From contig NZ_CP029191.1 of NCBI RefSeq assembly GCF_008642335.1, forward strand, positions 2,542,001 to 2,606,000: a DNA stretch of 64,000 nt, written 5' to 3'. The notes below the pieces were generated by a model. The model was not told where the DNA came from. It saw nothing but the letters and a program-made list of their open reading frames with translations, and made no database searches. Shown here in pieces: positions 36,579 through 45,586 of this stretch. The DNA comes from Streptomyces venezuelae. Its GTDB lineage: Bacteria; Actinomycetota; Actinomycetes; Streptomycetales; Streptomycetaceae. Position numbers and translations under genes: made by a program. How positions within the stretch are numbered: the stretch's first letter is position 1; each line of letters begins with the position of its first letter.

Positions 36579-37397
36579 ATGCGCCAGTACTCCGCCGACC
36601 TCACGCCCCCTTGGAAGAAGCCGAAGCCCGTGCCGGAGGTGGCGGCGGACGCCGGCCTCGTGGTCGAGGAGCTGAGCACCGGTTTCTGCGGGGCGGTGAT
36701 CCGCTGCGAGAAGACGGCGCAGGGCCCCACCGTGACGCTGGAGGACCGCTTCGGCAAGCACCGCGTCTTCCCCATGGAGCCGCGCGGTTTCCTCCTGGAG
36801 GGCCGCCCGGTCACCCTGGTCCGTCCCTCCCGGGCCGCGGCTCCCGTACGTCCGTCCCGCACCGCGTCCGGCTCGGTGGCCGTCCCCGGGGCGCGGGCGA
36901 GGGTCGCCCGCGCGGGACGTATCTACGTGGAGGGCCGTCACGACGCGGAACTGGTCGAGCGCGTGTGGGGCGACGACCTGCGCATCGAGGGCGTCGTCGT
37001 GGAGTACCTGGAGGGCATCGACGACCTCCCCGCGATCGTCGCCGAGTTCGCCCCCGGGCCGGACGCGCGCCTGGGCGTCCTGGTCGACCACCTGGTCCCG
37101 GGCTCCAAGGAGTCCCGCATCGCGACGCAGGTCACCAGCGCCCACGCCCTGGTCGTCGGGCATCCCTACATCGACGTCTGGGAGGCGGTGAAGCCGTCCT
37201 CGGTCGGCATCCCCGCCTGGCCCCGCGTCCCCCGGGGCCAGGACTGGAAGACGGGCGTCTGCGAGGCCCTGGGCTGGCCGCCCAACACGGGCGCGGCCTG
37301 GCAGCGCATCCTGAACTCGGTCCACTCCTACAAGGACCTGGAGCCGCCGCTCCTGGGCCGCGTGGAAGAACTCATCGACTTCGTCACACTCCCGTAG
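36579..37397 (+). CDS. DUF3097 family protein
   Basis: A 272-residue actinobacterial protein of unknown function. It has an N-terminal beta-rich segment (1-85), a Ser/Arg/Pro linker and a C-terminal domain with conserved stretches IYVEGRHDAELVERVWGDDLR and LVDHLVPGSKESRI that recall a TOPRIM-like acidic fold (EGRHD, DHL). TATCGT lies seven bases before the ATG without a Shine-Dalgarno, again suggesting a leaderless mRNA. It is convergent with hemW. Confidence 0.85.
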   Translation: MRQYSADLTPPWKKPKPVPEVAADAGLVVEELSTGFCGAVIRCEKTAQGPTVTLEDRFGKHRVFPMEPRGFLLEGRPVTLVRPSRAAAPVRPSRTASGSVAVPGARARVARAGRIYVEGRHDAELVERVWGDDLRIEGVVVEYLEGIDDLPAIVAEFAPGPDARLGVLVDHLVPGSKESRIATQVTSAHALVVGHPYIDVWEAVKPSSVGIPAWPRVPRGQDWKTGVCEALGWPPNTGAAWQRILNSVHSYKDLEPPLLGRVEELIDFVTLP

Positions 37398-37421
37398 ACC
37401 GCCGCGCGCAGGGGCGCGCCG

Positions 37422-38654
37422 TCAGTCCACCAGGTCCCGCACCACGGCGTCGGCGAGCAGCCGCCCCCGAAGCGTCAGGACGGCACGCCCCTCCGCGTAC
37501 GGACCGGCCTCCAGGAGCCCCTCGTCCCGTGCCCGTACGGACGCCGCGAGCCCGGCCTCCCGCAGCAGTGACAACGGGCAGCCCTCCCGCAGCCGGAGCT
37601 CCAGCAGGATCCGCTCCACGCGGCGGTCCTCCGCGGACAGCACCTCACGCCCGGCCCCGGGCGACCCGCCGCCCGCGAGGGCCCCCGCGTACGCACCGGG
37701 GTGCTTGACGTTCCACCACCGCACGCCGCCGACGTGGCTGTGCGCGCCGGGTCCGGCGCCCCACCAGTCGGCGCCGCGCCAGTACAGCTCGTTGTGCAGA
37801 CAGCGGCCGCTGTCGGACGTGGCCCAGTTGGACACCTCGTACCAGGAGAAGCCCGCGTTCCCGAGCACCTCGTCGGCGATCAGGTACCGGTCGGCGTGCA
37901 CGTCGTCGTCGGTCATCGGCACCTCGCCGCGCCGGATGCGCCGCGCCAGCTGCGTGCCCTCCTCCACGATGAGCGCGTAGGCGCTGACGTGGTCGGGGCC
38001 CGCGCCGATCGCCGCGTCGAGCGTGGCGCGCCAGTCGTCGTCGGTCTCGCCGGGCGTGCCGTAGATCAGGTCGAGGTTCACGTGCTCGAAGCCTGCGGCC
38101 CGCGCCTCGGCGACGCACGCCTCGGGCCGGCCGGGCGTGTGCGTGCGGTCGAGCACCTTCAGGACGTGCTGCTTCGCGCTCTGCATGCCGAAGGAGACAC
38201 GGTTGAAGCCGCCCTCGCGGAGCTCGCTCAGGTACGCCTCGTCGACCGACTCGGGGTTGGCCTCCGTCGTGATCTCCGCGTCGTCCGCGAGCCCGAACTC
38301 GTCCCGGACGGCGGCGAGCATCGCCACGAGGTCGCGGGCGGCGAGCAGCGTCGGCGTGCCGCCCCCGACGAACACGGTCCGCACGGGCCGCGGGTCGTCG
38401 CCCAGGACCTTCCTTGCGAGCCGCACCTCGTCGGCGAGGGTCTGCGCGTAGTTGTCGCGGGAGGCGAGGACGCCGCCGGAGCCGCGCAGCTCGGTCGCGG
38501 TGTACGTGTTGAAGTCGCAGTAGCCGCAGCGCGTGGCGCAGTACGGGACGTGCAGGTAGAAGCCGAGGGGGCGGGAGGCCGCGCCGGCGAGGGCGGACGC
38601 GGGCAGCGCGCCGTCCTCGGGCATGGGCTCACCATCGGGCAGTGCGGAGGGCAT
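37422..38654 (-). CDS. hemW: Heme chaperone HemW (radical SAM)
   Basis: A radical-SAM protein of 410 residues that inserts haem into respiratory enzymes. The 4Fe-4S cluster is bound by Cys39-x3-Cys43-x2-Cys46 (CATRCGYCDF); GGGTPTLL and the C-terminal HemN-like domain follow. It lacks the extra N-terminal Cys of true coproporphyrinogen dehydrogenases. The ATG at 38654 was chosen because the upstream in-frame extension is antisense-like to the phosphatase gene. It sits in the same broad cluster as hrcA-dnaJ, a common order. Confidence 0.93.
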   Translation of the reverse strand: MPSALPDGEPMPEDGALPASALAGAASRPLGFYLHVPYCATRCGYCDFNTYTATELRGSGGVLASRDNYAQTLADEVRLARKVLGDDPRPVRTVFVGGGTPTLLAARDLVAMLAAVRDEFGLADDAEITTEANPESVDEAYLSELREGGFNRVSFGMQSAKQHVLKVLDRTHTPGRPEACVAEARAAGFEHVNLDLIYGTPGETDDDWRATLDAAIGAGPDHVSAYALIVEEGTQLARRIRRGEVPMTDDDVHADRYLIADEVLGNAGFSWYEVSNWATSDSGRCLHNELYWRGADWWGAGPGAHSHVGGVRWWNVKHPGAYAGALAGGGSPGAGREVLSAEDRRVERILLELRLREGCPLSLLREAGLAASVRARDEGLLEAGPYAEGRAVLTLRGRLLADAVVRDLVD

Positions 38655-38692
38655 GCCTTCGATTGTCCCCCACCCGCCGGGCCCTCCTCCCC

Positions 38693-40600
38693 TCACCGCG
38701 CCCGCAGCACCAGCAGGGCCAGGTCGTCGTCCGGCGGGCGTTCCGAGAATTCGTGGACCAGGCGTCTGATGCGCTCCGCCACCAGCGGGGCGTCGAGCCC
38801 CGCGCAGCTCGCCAGCGCCACCGCGAGGCCGTCCGCGTCGTCGAACTGGCGGCGGCCCGTCCGGCGCTCGGTGACGCCGTCCGTGACGCACAGCAGCGTC
38901 TCGCCGGACCCCAGGTCGAAGCTCTCGCTCGTGTACGTCTCGTCGTCGACGACGCCGAGCAGCATCTGCGGAGTGGCCGCCTCCCGCACCTCACCGGCGG
39001 CGGACATGACGAGCGGCAGCGGATGCCCGGCGCAGGCGAGGGTGACGCGGACTCCTCCTTCGTACGGGACGATCTCCCCGTACAGGAGCGAGAGGAAGCG
39101 CGACGTGGGGCTGTCGGGCGGCACGCCCTGCCCGCCCGCCACCGCGACGACCGCCGCCGCCGCGTCCGCCGCCTCGGTCGCGTCGTCCAGGAGCAGCTGG
39201 TTGAGGCGGTCCATGACCTCCGCGACCTGGTACCCCTCGCGGGCGAGCAGTCGCAGCCAGGGGCGGGCGAGGCCGATGACCACGGCCGCCTCAGGACCCT
39301 TGCCCTGGACGTCGCCGAGCGCGAAGCACCAGCGGCCGTCGCCCGCCTGGAACACGTCGTAGAAGTCGCCGCCGGGGCCGCCCTTGTCCCGCGGTTCGTA
39401 GACGATGCCGCTCTCGACGCCGGGGATGTCCGCGACCTTGCTGGGCAGCAGCCCGCGCTGGAGCACCTGGCTGATGTTGGCCTGGCGCTGGTAGCGCCGC
39501 GCCGTGCTGATGGCGAGGGCGACCCGGCGGCTGAAGTCCTCGACGAGTCCCGTGACTTCGTCGGGGAAGCGGACGAGCCCGGACCGGCCGATGACGAGCG
39601 TGCCGAGGACGCGCCCGCCGGCCGTCAGCCGGTACGCCAGGGCCGCGCCGGACACCCCGCCCACCAGCGCCTCGCCGGGCCAGGGCAGCGGGAACGCGCC
39701 GGAGCCCGCCGTGTCGGGGACGCGGGGCGGCTCCTTCTCCAGGACGCGGCGCAGCTCCTCTATCCGGTGCTCGCTGGTGTGCCACACCCGGGCGAGCCGC
39801 GCGCCCTGCACGCCCACGGAGTCGCGCGCCGCCCCGTCGTCGAGCCAGACCGCGCACCAGTCCGCGAGGCGCGGCACGAGCAGCTGTCCGGCGAGCGCGG
39901 CCACCAGGTCCTGGTCGAACTGTCCGGCCAGCAGGTCGGACGCCTCGGCGAGGAAGGAGAGCGCGCCCCTGTTGACCCACTCGGTGTCCTGCGAGGCCCG
40001 CTTGGGCAGCGGCGCGAGGATCTCGGCGGCCCGCAGTCCGCGCTGCAGCGCCTGCTCGCTCGCGTACGACTCGATCTCGTGGACGGCCTGCACGCCCTCG
40101 ACGGGCAGCCGCGCCCAGACGGATTTCGTGCCGGTGCGGTAGGTGATGCCCCAGGACTCGGAGAGGGTCGCGACGAGGTGGAGTCCCCGGCCGTACTCGG
40201 GCGTGCCGGAGGGCTGTGGGCGGTGGTCGCCGCGGACGGCGCGTGAGGGGTGGTGGTCGGCGACCTCGATGAGGAGGGACTCCGTGGTCTCGCCGGGGAG
40301 CACCTCGTCGAGGCGGCACATCAGCTCGACGTCCGTGCCCGCGTGCACGACGGCGTTGGTCACCAGCTCGCTGACCAGCAGCACCGCGTCGTCGGCAAGC
40401 CGGTCGGTGATGCCGGCGGCGGCGGGCACGCCTAGCTCGGTCCAGTCGGCGAGCGCCGCCCGCACGAATCTCCGCGCGGCGGCGGGCGCCAGCGGGTTGC
40501 CGGGCAGTGACGTGCGCACCACCGCCGGCGGCCCGGGGCGGCCCGGGTCCATGGCGGAGGCACGGATATCGGCCTCCCGTTGCATCGGAATGGACCCCAC
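38693..40600 (-). CDS. SpoIIE-type protein phosphatase with RsbW-like kinase domain
   Basis: A 635-residue signalling protein. The N-terminal HATPase_c domain of anti-sigma type (about 25-155, LVSELVTNAVVHAG and YGRGLHLV) is followed by a GAF-like domain (about 200-370) and a PP2C/SpoIIE phosphatase domain (about 390-635) with metal-binding VQGKGPEAA and the terminal PPDDDLALLVLRAR. The GTG at 40600 is preferred because AGGAG lies seven bases upstream. It is divergent from a hybrid kinase and probably belongs to the same pathway. Confidence 0.92.
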   Translation of the reverse strand: MGSIPMQREADIRASAMDPGRPGPPAVVRTSLPGNPLAPAAARRFVRAALADWTELGVPAAAGITDRLADDAVLLVSELVTNAVVHAGTDVELMCRLDEVLPGETTESLLIEVADHHPSRAVRGDHRPQPSGTPEYGRGLHLVATLSESWGITYRTGTKSVWARLPVEGVQAVHEIESYASEQALQRGLRAAEILAPLPKRASQDTEWVNRGALSFLAEASDLLAGQFDQDLVAALAGQLLVPRLADWCAVWLDDGAARDSVGVQGARLARVWHTSEHRIEELRRVLEKEPPRVPDTAGSGAFPLPWPGEALVGGVSGAALAYRLTAGGRVLGTLVIGRSGLVRFPDEVTGLVEDFSRRVALAISTARRYQRQANISQVLQRGLLPSKVADIPGVESGIVYEPRDKGGPGGDFYDVFQAGDGRWCFALGDVQGKGPEAAVVIGLARPWLRLLAREGYQVAEVMDRLNQLLLDDATEAADAAAAVVAVAGGQGVPPDSPTSRFLSLLYGEIVPYEGGVRVTLACAGHPLPLVMSAAGEVREAATPQMLLGVVDDETYTSESFDLGSGETLLCVTDGVTERRTGRRQFDDADGLAVALASCAGLDAPLVAERIRRLVHEFSERPPDDDLALLVLRAR

Positions 40601-40668
40601 GGTGCGGCTCCTGAGCAGTTCGGGTGAATACGCCTCAGGCGACACCGACAGAGTGACAGACTGGCCAC

Positions 40669-40708
40669 ACTCATAAGCACCGAGTTACCGAAGTGGGCCG
40701 TTATGAGT
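40669..40708. promoter_or_regulatory. Candidate operator between phosphatase and hybrid kinase
   Basis: The inverted repeat ACTCATAA (40669-40676) and TTATGAGT (40701-40708) is perfect over eight bases with a 24-base spacer. The right arm covers the kinase start codon at 40703, so a bound factor or RNA structure could affect both genes or kinase translation. Confidence 0.4.
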
Positions 40709-43700
40709 GAGAACAGTGCTATGCCTGTGCTTGGAAAAGACCGCGTTCCGGTCCCGACGCAGAGTGCCGAGGCCGGACCGGAACCGGCCAACTGCCAGCT
40801 GCGCCCGCTTCTCGCTGCCATGCGCGCCGCGCGGGACGGCGACTTCACCAAGGTGGCGCCGGTCGGCGACGGTCTGACGGCCGAGCTGTACTCGGTGTTC
40901 AACGAGATGCTGGACCGTTCGCTGCACTTCGACGGCGAGCTGGTCCGCGTGCGGCGCGAGATCATACGGCACGGCAGGCTGGACGAGCGGTTCGGCGCGA
41001 GCCCCGGTCAGGGCAGGTGGGCGGCCCGCGTCTCGGAGGTCAACACCCTGCTGGACGCGTTGGTCGCGCCGGCGGCGAACGCGACCCGGGTGCTGAACGC
41101 GGTGGCGGGCGGCGACCTCACGCAACGCGTCGACCTGCACGACGGCACCCGTGAACTGCGCGGTGATTTACGGCGCCTGGGGCGTGCCGTCAACACGATG
41201 GTGGACCAGCTGTCCCTGTTCACGGGCGAGGTCACGCGGGTCGCCCGCGAGGTCGGCACGGAGGGGCGTCTCGGCGGGCGCGCCAAGGTGCGCGGCCTTT
41301 CCGGCAGTTGGCGCGATGTGACGGAGGCCGTCAACACGATGGCGTCCCGCCTCACCGCGCAGGTGCGGGACATCGCGCTCGTGACGACGGCGGTGGCGCA
41401 GGGCGACCTGACGCGCACGGTGACCGTCGAGGCGACGGGCGAGCTCCTCGAACTGAAGCTGACCGTGAACACGATGGTGGAGCAGCTCTCCGCGTTCGCC
41501 GCCGAGGTGACGCGGGTGGCGCGCGAGGTGGGCACGGAGGGCCAGCTGGGCGGCCGCGCCCAGGCGCGCGGGGTGTCGGGCGTGTGGAAGGACCTCACCG
41601 ACAACGTCAACTTCATGGCGTCCAACCTCACCTCCCAGGTCCGCAACATCGCCCAGGTCACCACCGCCGTCGCCAACGGCGACCTGAGCCAGAAGATCAC
41701 GGTCGACGCCCGGGGCGAGATCCTGGAGCTGAAGTCGACGGTGAACACGATGGTCGACCAGCTGTCCGCCTTCGCAGACGAGGTCACACGTGTAGCCCGC
41801 GAGGTCGGCACCGAAGGCAACCTCGGCGGGCGCGCCCAGGTGCGGGGCGTGTCGGGCGTGTGGAAGGACCTCACCGACAACGTCAACTTCATGGCCGACA
41901 ACCTGACCTCGCAGGTGCGCAACATCGCGCTCGTGTCGACGGCCGTGGCGCAGGGCGACCTCGGCAAGAAGATCACGGTCGAGGCGAAGGGCGAGATCCT
42001 GGAGCTGAAGTCGACGATCAACACGATGGTCGACCAGCTGTCCGCCTTCGCAGACGAGGTCACACGTGTCGCCCGCGAGGTCGGCACCGAAGGCAACCTC
42101 GGCGGTCAGGCGCAGGTCCGGGGCGTGTCGGGCGTCTGGAAGGACCTCACCGACAACGTCAACTTCATGGCGTCCAACCTCACCTCCCAGGTCCGCAACA
42201 TCGCCCAGGTCACCACCGCCGTCGCCAACGGCGACCTGTCCAAGATGATCACCGTCACGGCGCGCGGCGAGATCCTGGAGCTCAAGGACACGGTCAACAC
42301 GATGGTGGAGCAGCTGCGCGCCTTCGCCGACGAGGTGACCCGCGTCGCCCGCGAGGTCGGCACGGACGGCAGGCTCGGCGGCCGCGCGCAGGTGCTCGGC
42401 GTCTCCGGCGTGTGGAAGGACCTCACCGACAACGTCAACTACATGGCGGACAACCTGACGGGCCAGGTCCGCAACATCGCGCAGGTGGCCACCGCGGTGG
42501 CCCAGGGCGACCTCTCCAAGAAGATCGACGTCGACGCGCGCGGCGAGATCCTGGAGCTGAAGACCACCATCAACACCATGGTCGACACGCTGTCGTCGTT
42601 CTCCTCCGAGGTCACACGCGTGGCCCGCGAGGTGGGCTCCGAGGGGCAGCTGGGCGGGCAGGCCCGCGTCGAGGGCGTGTACGGCACGTGGAAGCGCCTG
42701 ACGACCAACGTGAACGAGCTGGCGCTGAACCTCACCACGCAGGTCCGCGCCATCGCCGAGGTCGCCTCCGCCGTGGCCCAGGGCGACATGACCCGCGCCA
42801 TCACGGTCGAGACGCGCGGCGAGGTCACCGACCTCAAGGACAACATCAACCTGATGGTGAACAACCTCCGTGAGACCACCCGCGCCAAGGACTGGCTGGA
42901 GTCCAACCTCGCCCGCCTCGCGGGTCTGATGCAGGGCCACCGCGACCTGATGGAGGTCGCCGACCTGATCCTGCGCGAGCTGACGCCGCTGGTGAACGCG
43001 CAGTACGGCGCGTTCTTCCTGGCCGACCCGGACACGGCGGAGGCGCCCGCGCCCAGCCAGGTCACCGCCAAGGGCCTCGCCTTCATCGCCGGATACGGAG
43101 CGGCGCAGGGCTCGGTCGTCGACACGGGCGGCATGCCCGCGCAGGGCCTGGTGCGCCAGGCGGCCCTCGAGAAGAAGCGGATCCTCGTCGAGGAGGTGCC
43201 GCCGGACTACATCAAGATCCACTCGGGGCTCGGCGACGCGGCACCCGCCACCGTCGTCATCATCCCGATCCTCTTCGAGGACAAGCTGCTCGGCGTCATC
43301 GAGCTGGCGACGTTCTCCCGCTTCTCCGACGTCCACCTGGCGTTCTTCGACCAGTTCGTGAACACCATCGGCGTCGCGATCAACACCATCATCGCCAACT
43401 CCCGCACGGAGTCGCTGCTCGGCGAGTCGCAGCGCCTCGCCATCCAGCTCCAGGAGCGCTCGGACGAACTCCAGCGCCAGCAGGCCGAGCTGCGCAGGTC
43501 CAACGCGGAGCTGGAGGAGAAGGCCGCGCTGCTGGCCACGAGCTCCCAGTACAAGTCGGAGTTCCTCGCGAACATGTCGCACGAGCTGCGCACCCCGCTC
43601 AACTCGCTGCTCATCCTCGCCCGGCTGCTCTCCGACAACCCCGACGACCACCTCTCCGACCAGGAGGTGCAGTTCGCGACGACCATCCACCGCTCCGGCT

Positions 43701-44914
43701 CCGACCTGCTCCAGCTCATCAACGACATCCTCGACCTGTCGAAGATCGAGGCGGGCCGGATGGACGTACGCCCCAAGAAGCTCCCCCTCATCAAGGTCCT
43801 CGACTACGTCCACGCGACGTTCCGCCCGCTCACCCTGGACCGCGGTCTCGCCTTCGACGTGTCGGTGGGCGAGGACGTGCCGCGCGAGATGTTCTCGGAC
43901 GAGCAGCGGCTCCAGCAGATCCTGCGCAACCTCCTGTCGAACGCGGTCAAGTTCACCTCGGCGGGCAGCGTCGAGCTGCGCGTCAGCCGCGTCAAGGAGT
44001 CCTCGGGCGACCGGCTGCTCCACGACAACGAGGACCTGCTGTGCTTCGCCGTCAGCGACACAGGCATCGGCATCCCCTCCGAACAACTCCCGGTGATCTT
44101 CGAGGCGTTCCAGCAGGCCGACGGCACCACCAACCGCAAGTACGGCGGCACGGGCCTCGGCCTCTCCATCAGCCGCGAGATCGCCGGTCTGCTCGGCGGC
44201 CGCATCACCGCGGAGAGCCGCCCCGGCCAGGGCTCCACCTTCTCGCTCTACGTCCCCGTGGTGCACCCGGGCCACGGCGCGGCCGCCATCGCGTACGCCG
44301 CGGCACACACCCAGCACCTCCCGGAACCGGTCGAACAGGCCGTCCTGCGCCCGCACACCGCACTCGAACCCGACGACAGCTGGCCCACGCCCACCAAACT
44401 GGAGGAGTGGAAGGAAGGGCGCGCGGGCCGCATATTGCCGGGCCGCAGGGTGCTCATCGTCGACGACGACATCCGCAACGTCTTCGCCCTCACCCATGTC
44501 CTCAGCCGCGTCGGCATGCCCGTCCTGTACGCGGAGAACGGCCGCGAGGGCATCGAGACCCTGGAACGCAACCCCGATGTCGACATCGTGCTGATGGACA
44601 TCATGATGCCGGAGATGGACGGCTACGAAACCATGGCCGCGATCCGTCGCAGCCCCCGCTGGCGGGGCCTGCCCATCGTCGCCCTCACCGCCAAGGCGAT
44701 GCCCGGGGACCGCGAGAAGGCGATCTCCCAGGGCGCCACCGACTACGTCCCGAAACCCGTGGACGTGGACCAGCTGCTCGGCGTCGTCTGTGCCCTCCTG
44801 GACCCAGCCGGCTCGTCGACCGACGAGCAATCCACGACCCCCGATCCAGAGACCGTCGTTCAGGAGCGGGACAGCGTTCAAGGAGAGAGCGTTGTTCCGC
44901 CGACGACCGAGTGA
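40703..44914 (+). CDS. Poly-HAMP hybrid histidine kinase (group III-like, cytoplasmic)
   Basis: A 1,403-residue kinase with no membrane segment. Tandem HAMP units run from about residue 30 to 735; six copies of a 92-residue double HAMP start at about residues 175, 267, 359, 451, 543 and 635. A GAF domain (about 735-900) and a coiled coil (905-945) lead to HisKA with His960 in [10 protein letters not shown], an HATPase_c domain with DTGIGI and GGTGLGLSI, and a C-terminal receiver with Asp1299 in [12 protein letters not shown]. The layout matches fungal Nik1-type osmosensing kinases and their bacterial relatives. A response regulator gene follows. Confidence 0.95.
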   Translation: MSENSAMPVLGKDRVPVPTQSAEAGPEPANCQLRPLLAAMRAARDGDFTKVAPVGDGLTAELYSVFNEMLDRSLHFDGELVRVRREIIRHGRLDERFGASPGQGRWAARVSEVNTLLDALVAPAANATRVLNAVAGGDLTQRVDLHDGTRELRGDLRRLGRAVNTMVDQLSLFTGEVTRVAREVGTEGRLGGRAKVRGLSGSWRDVTEAVNTMASRLTAQVRDIALVTTAVAQGDLTRTVTVEATGELLELKLTVNTMVEQLSAFAAEVTRVAREVGTEGQLGGRAQARGVSGVWKDLTDNVNFMASNLTSQVRNIAQVTTAVANGDLSQKITVDARGEILELKSTVNTMVDQLSAFADEVTRVAREVGTEGNLGGRAQVRGVSGVWKDLTDNVNFMADNLTSQVRNIALVSTAVAQGDLGKKITVEAKGEILELKSTINTMVDQLSAFADEVTRVAREVGTEGNLGGQAQVRGVSGVWKDLTDNVNFMASNLTSQVRNIAQVTTAVANGDLSKMITVTARGEILELKDTVNTMVEQLRAFADEVTRVAREVGTDGRLGGRAQVLGVSGVWKDLTDNVNYMADNLTGQVRNIAQVATAVAQGDLSKKIDVDARGEILELKTTINTMVDTLSSFSSEVTRVAREVGSEGQLGGQARVEGVYGTWKRLTTNVNELALNLTTQVRAIAEVASAVAQGDMTRAITVETRGEVTDLKDNINLMVNNLRETTRAKDWLESNLARLAGLMQGHRDLMEVADLILRELTPLVNAQYGAFFLADPDTAEAPAPSQVTAKGLAFIAGYGAAQGSVVDTGGMPAQGLVRQAALEKKRILVEEVPPDYIKIHSGLGDAAPATVVIIPILFEDKLLGVIELATFSRFSDVHLAFFDQFVNTIGVAINTIIANSRTESLLGESQRLAIQLQERSDELQRQQAELRRSNAELEEKAALLATSSQYKSEFLANMSHELRTPLNSLLILARLLSDNPDDHLSDQEVQFATTIHRSGSDLLQLINDILDLSKIEAGRMDVRPKKLPLIKVLDYVHATFRPLTLDRGLAFDVSVGEDVPREMFSDEQRLQQILRNLLSNAVKFTSAGSVELRVSRVKESSGDRLLHDNEDLLCFAVSDTGIGIPSEQLPVIFEAFQQADGTTNRKYGGTGLGLSISREIAGLLGGRITAESRPGQGSTFSLYVPVVHPGHGAAAIAYAAAHTQHLPEPVEQAVLRPHTALEPDDSWPTPTKLEEWKEGRAGRILPGRRVLIVDDDIRNVFALTHVLSRVGMPVLYAENGREGIETLERNPDVDIVLMDIMMPEMDGYETMAAIRRSPRWRGLPIVALTAKAMPGDREKAISQGATDYVPKPVDVDQLLGVVCALLDPAGSSTDEQSTTPDPETVVQERDSVQGESVVPPTTE
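41200..42750 (+). repeat. 276-bp tandem repeats encoding double HAMP units
   Basis: The six units show strong nucleotide conservation. Blocks at about 41587-41685 and 42139-42237 are identical for roughly 100 bases and are 552 bases apart, exactly two units. Blocks at about 41761-41830 and 42037-42106 differ by about one base and are one unit apart. This points to recent duplication or gene conversion inside the gene. Confidence 0.85.
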
Positions 44915-44926
44915 GGCACCGTGACC

Positions 44927-45511
44927 ATGAGTGCAGAGGCCGCCACCGACAATCGCGCGAGCATCCTCCTAGTCGATGACATGGAGGACAATTTGATGGC
45001 GCTGGAAGCCGTCCTCGGATCACTGAACGAGCCCCTGGTGCGGGCTCGTTCGGGCGAGGAGGCGATGAAGGCGATTCTGCGGCAACGATTCGCCGTGATC
45101 CTCCTGGACGTCCGCATGCCCGGCATGGACGGCTTCGAGACCGCGTCGAACATCAAACGGCTCGATCAGACCAAGGACGTGCCCATCATCTTCCTGACGG
45201 GCACCGACAACGACGCCGGCTACGCGTTCCGTGGCTACGCGACGGGCGCGGCGGACTACCTCACCAAGCCCTTCGACCCGTGGGTGCTGCGCGCCAAGGT
45301 CACCGTCTTCCTCGAACTGCACCGCAAGAACAGGCAGCTGGAACGGATACTGGCCCGCGAGCAGCGCCAGTTCGACGAGTTGGCCGCCCGTCTCTCGGCG
45401 ATCGAGACCCACATGGCCGCGAGCAGCCTCAAGGACGTCCTCGAACTGCGCCGCCATGTGACGCACATGGAGGAACTCGTGCAGGAGATGCGCCGCGCCC
45501 GGGGCGTCTAG
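44927..45511 (+). CDS. Response regulator with C-terminal coiled coil
   Basis: A receiver protein of 194 residues without a DNA-binding domain. The acidic pair is in LLVDDMEDN, the phospho-Asp in VILLDVRMPGMDGFE, and the switch Lys in YLTKPFDPWVLRAKV. The C-terminal 60 residues form a charged coiled coil, so output is probably by protein contact. A GTG at 44921 is the alternative start. It follows the hybrid kinase by twelve bases and is presumably its partner. Confidence 0.9.
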   Translation: MSAEAATDNRASILLVDDMEDNLMALEAVLGSLNEPLVRARSGEEAMKAILRQRFAVILLDVRMPGMDGFETASNIKRLDQTKDVPIIFLTGTDNDAGYAFRGYATGAADYLTKPFDPWVLRAKVTVFLELHRKNRQLERILAREQRQFDELAARLSAIETHMAASSLKDVLELRRHVTHMEELVQEMRRARGV

Positions 45512-45554
45512 AACCCTGCTCGGTTCCAGGACGACACCCCGGCCGCGTACGGCG

Positions 45555-45575
45555 GGCCCCCCGGACCCCGGGGCC
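45555..45575 (+). terminator. Weak terminator candidate between response regulator and acyl-CoA synthetase
   Basis: GGCCCC (45555-45560) and GGGGCC (45570-45575) form a six-base stem with a nine-base loop in the 75-base convergent gap. Confidence 0.35.
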
Positions 45576-45586
45576 GTGCCGTGTGC

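Noticed and set aside
41168..44881. 1,237-residue antisense ORF over the hybrid kinase
   Set aside because: Repetitive because the kinase gene is repetitive; His/Asp/Val-rich with no recognisable fold.
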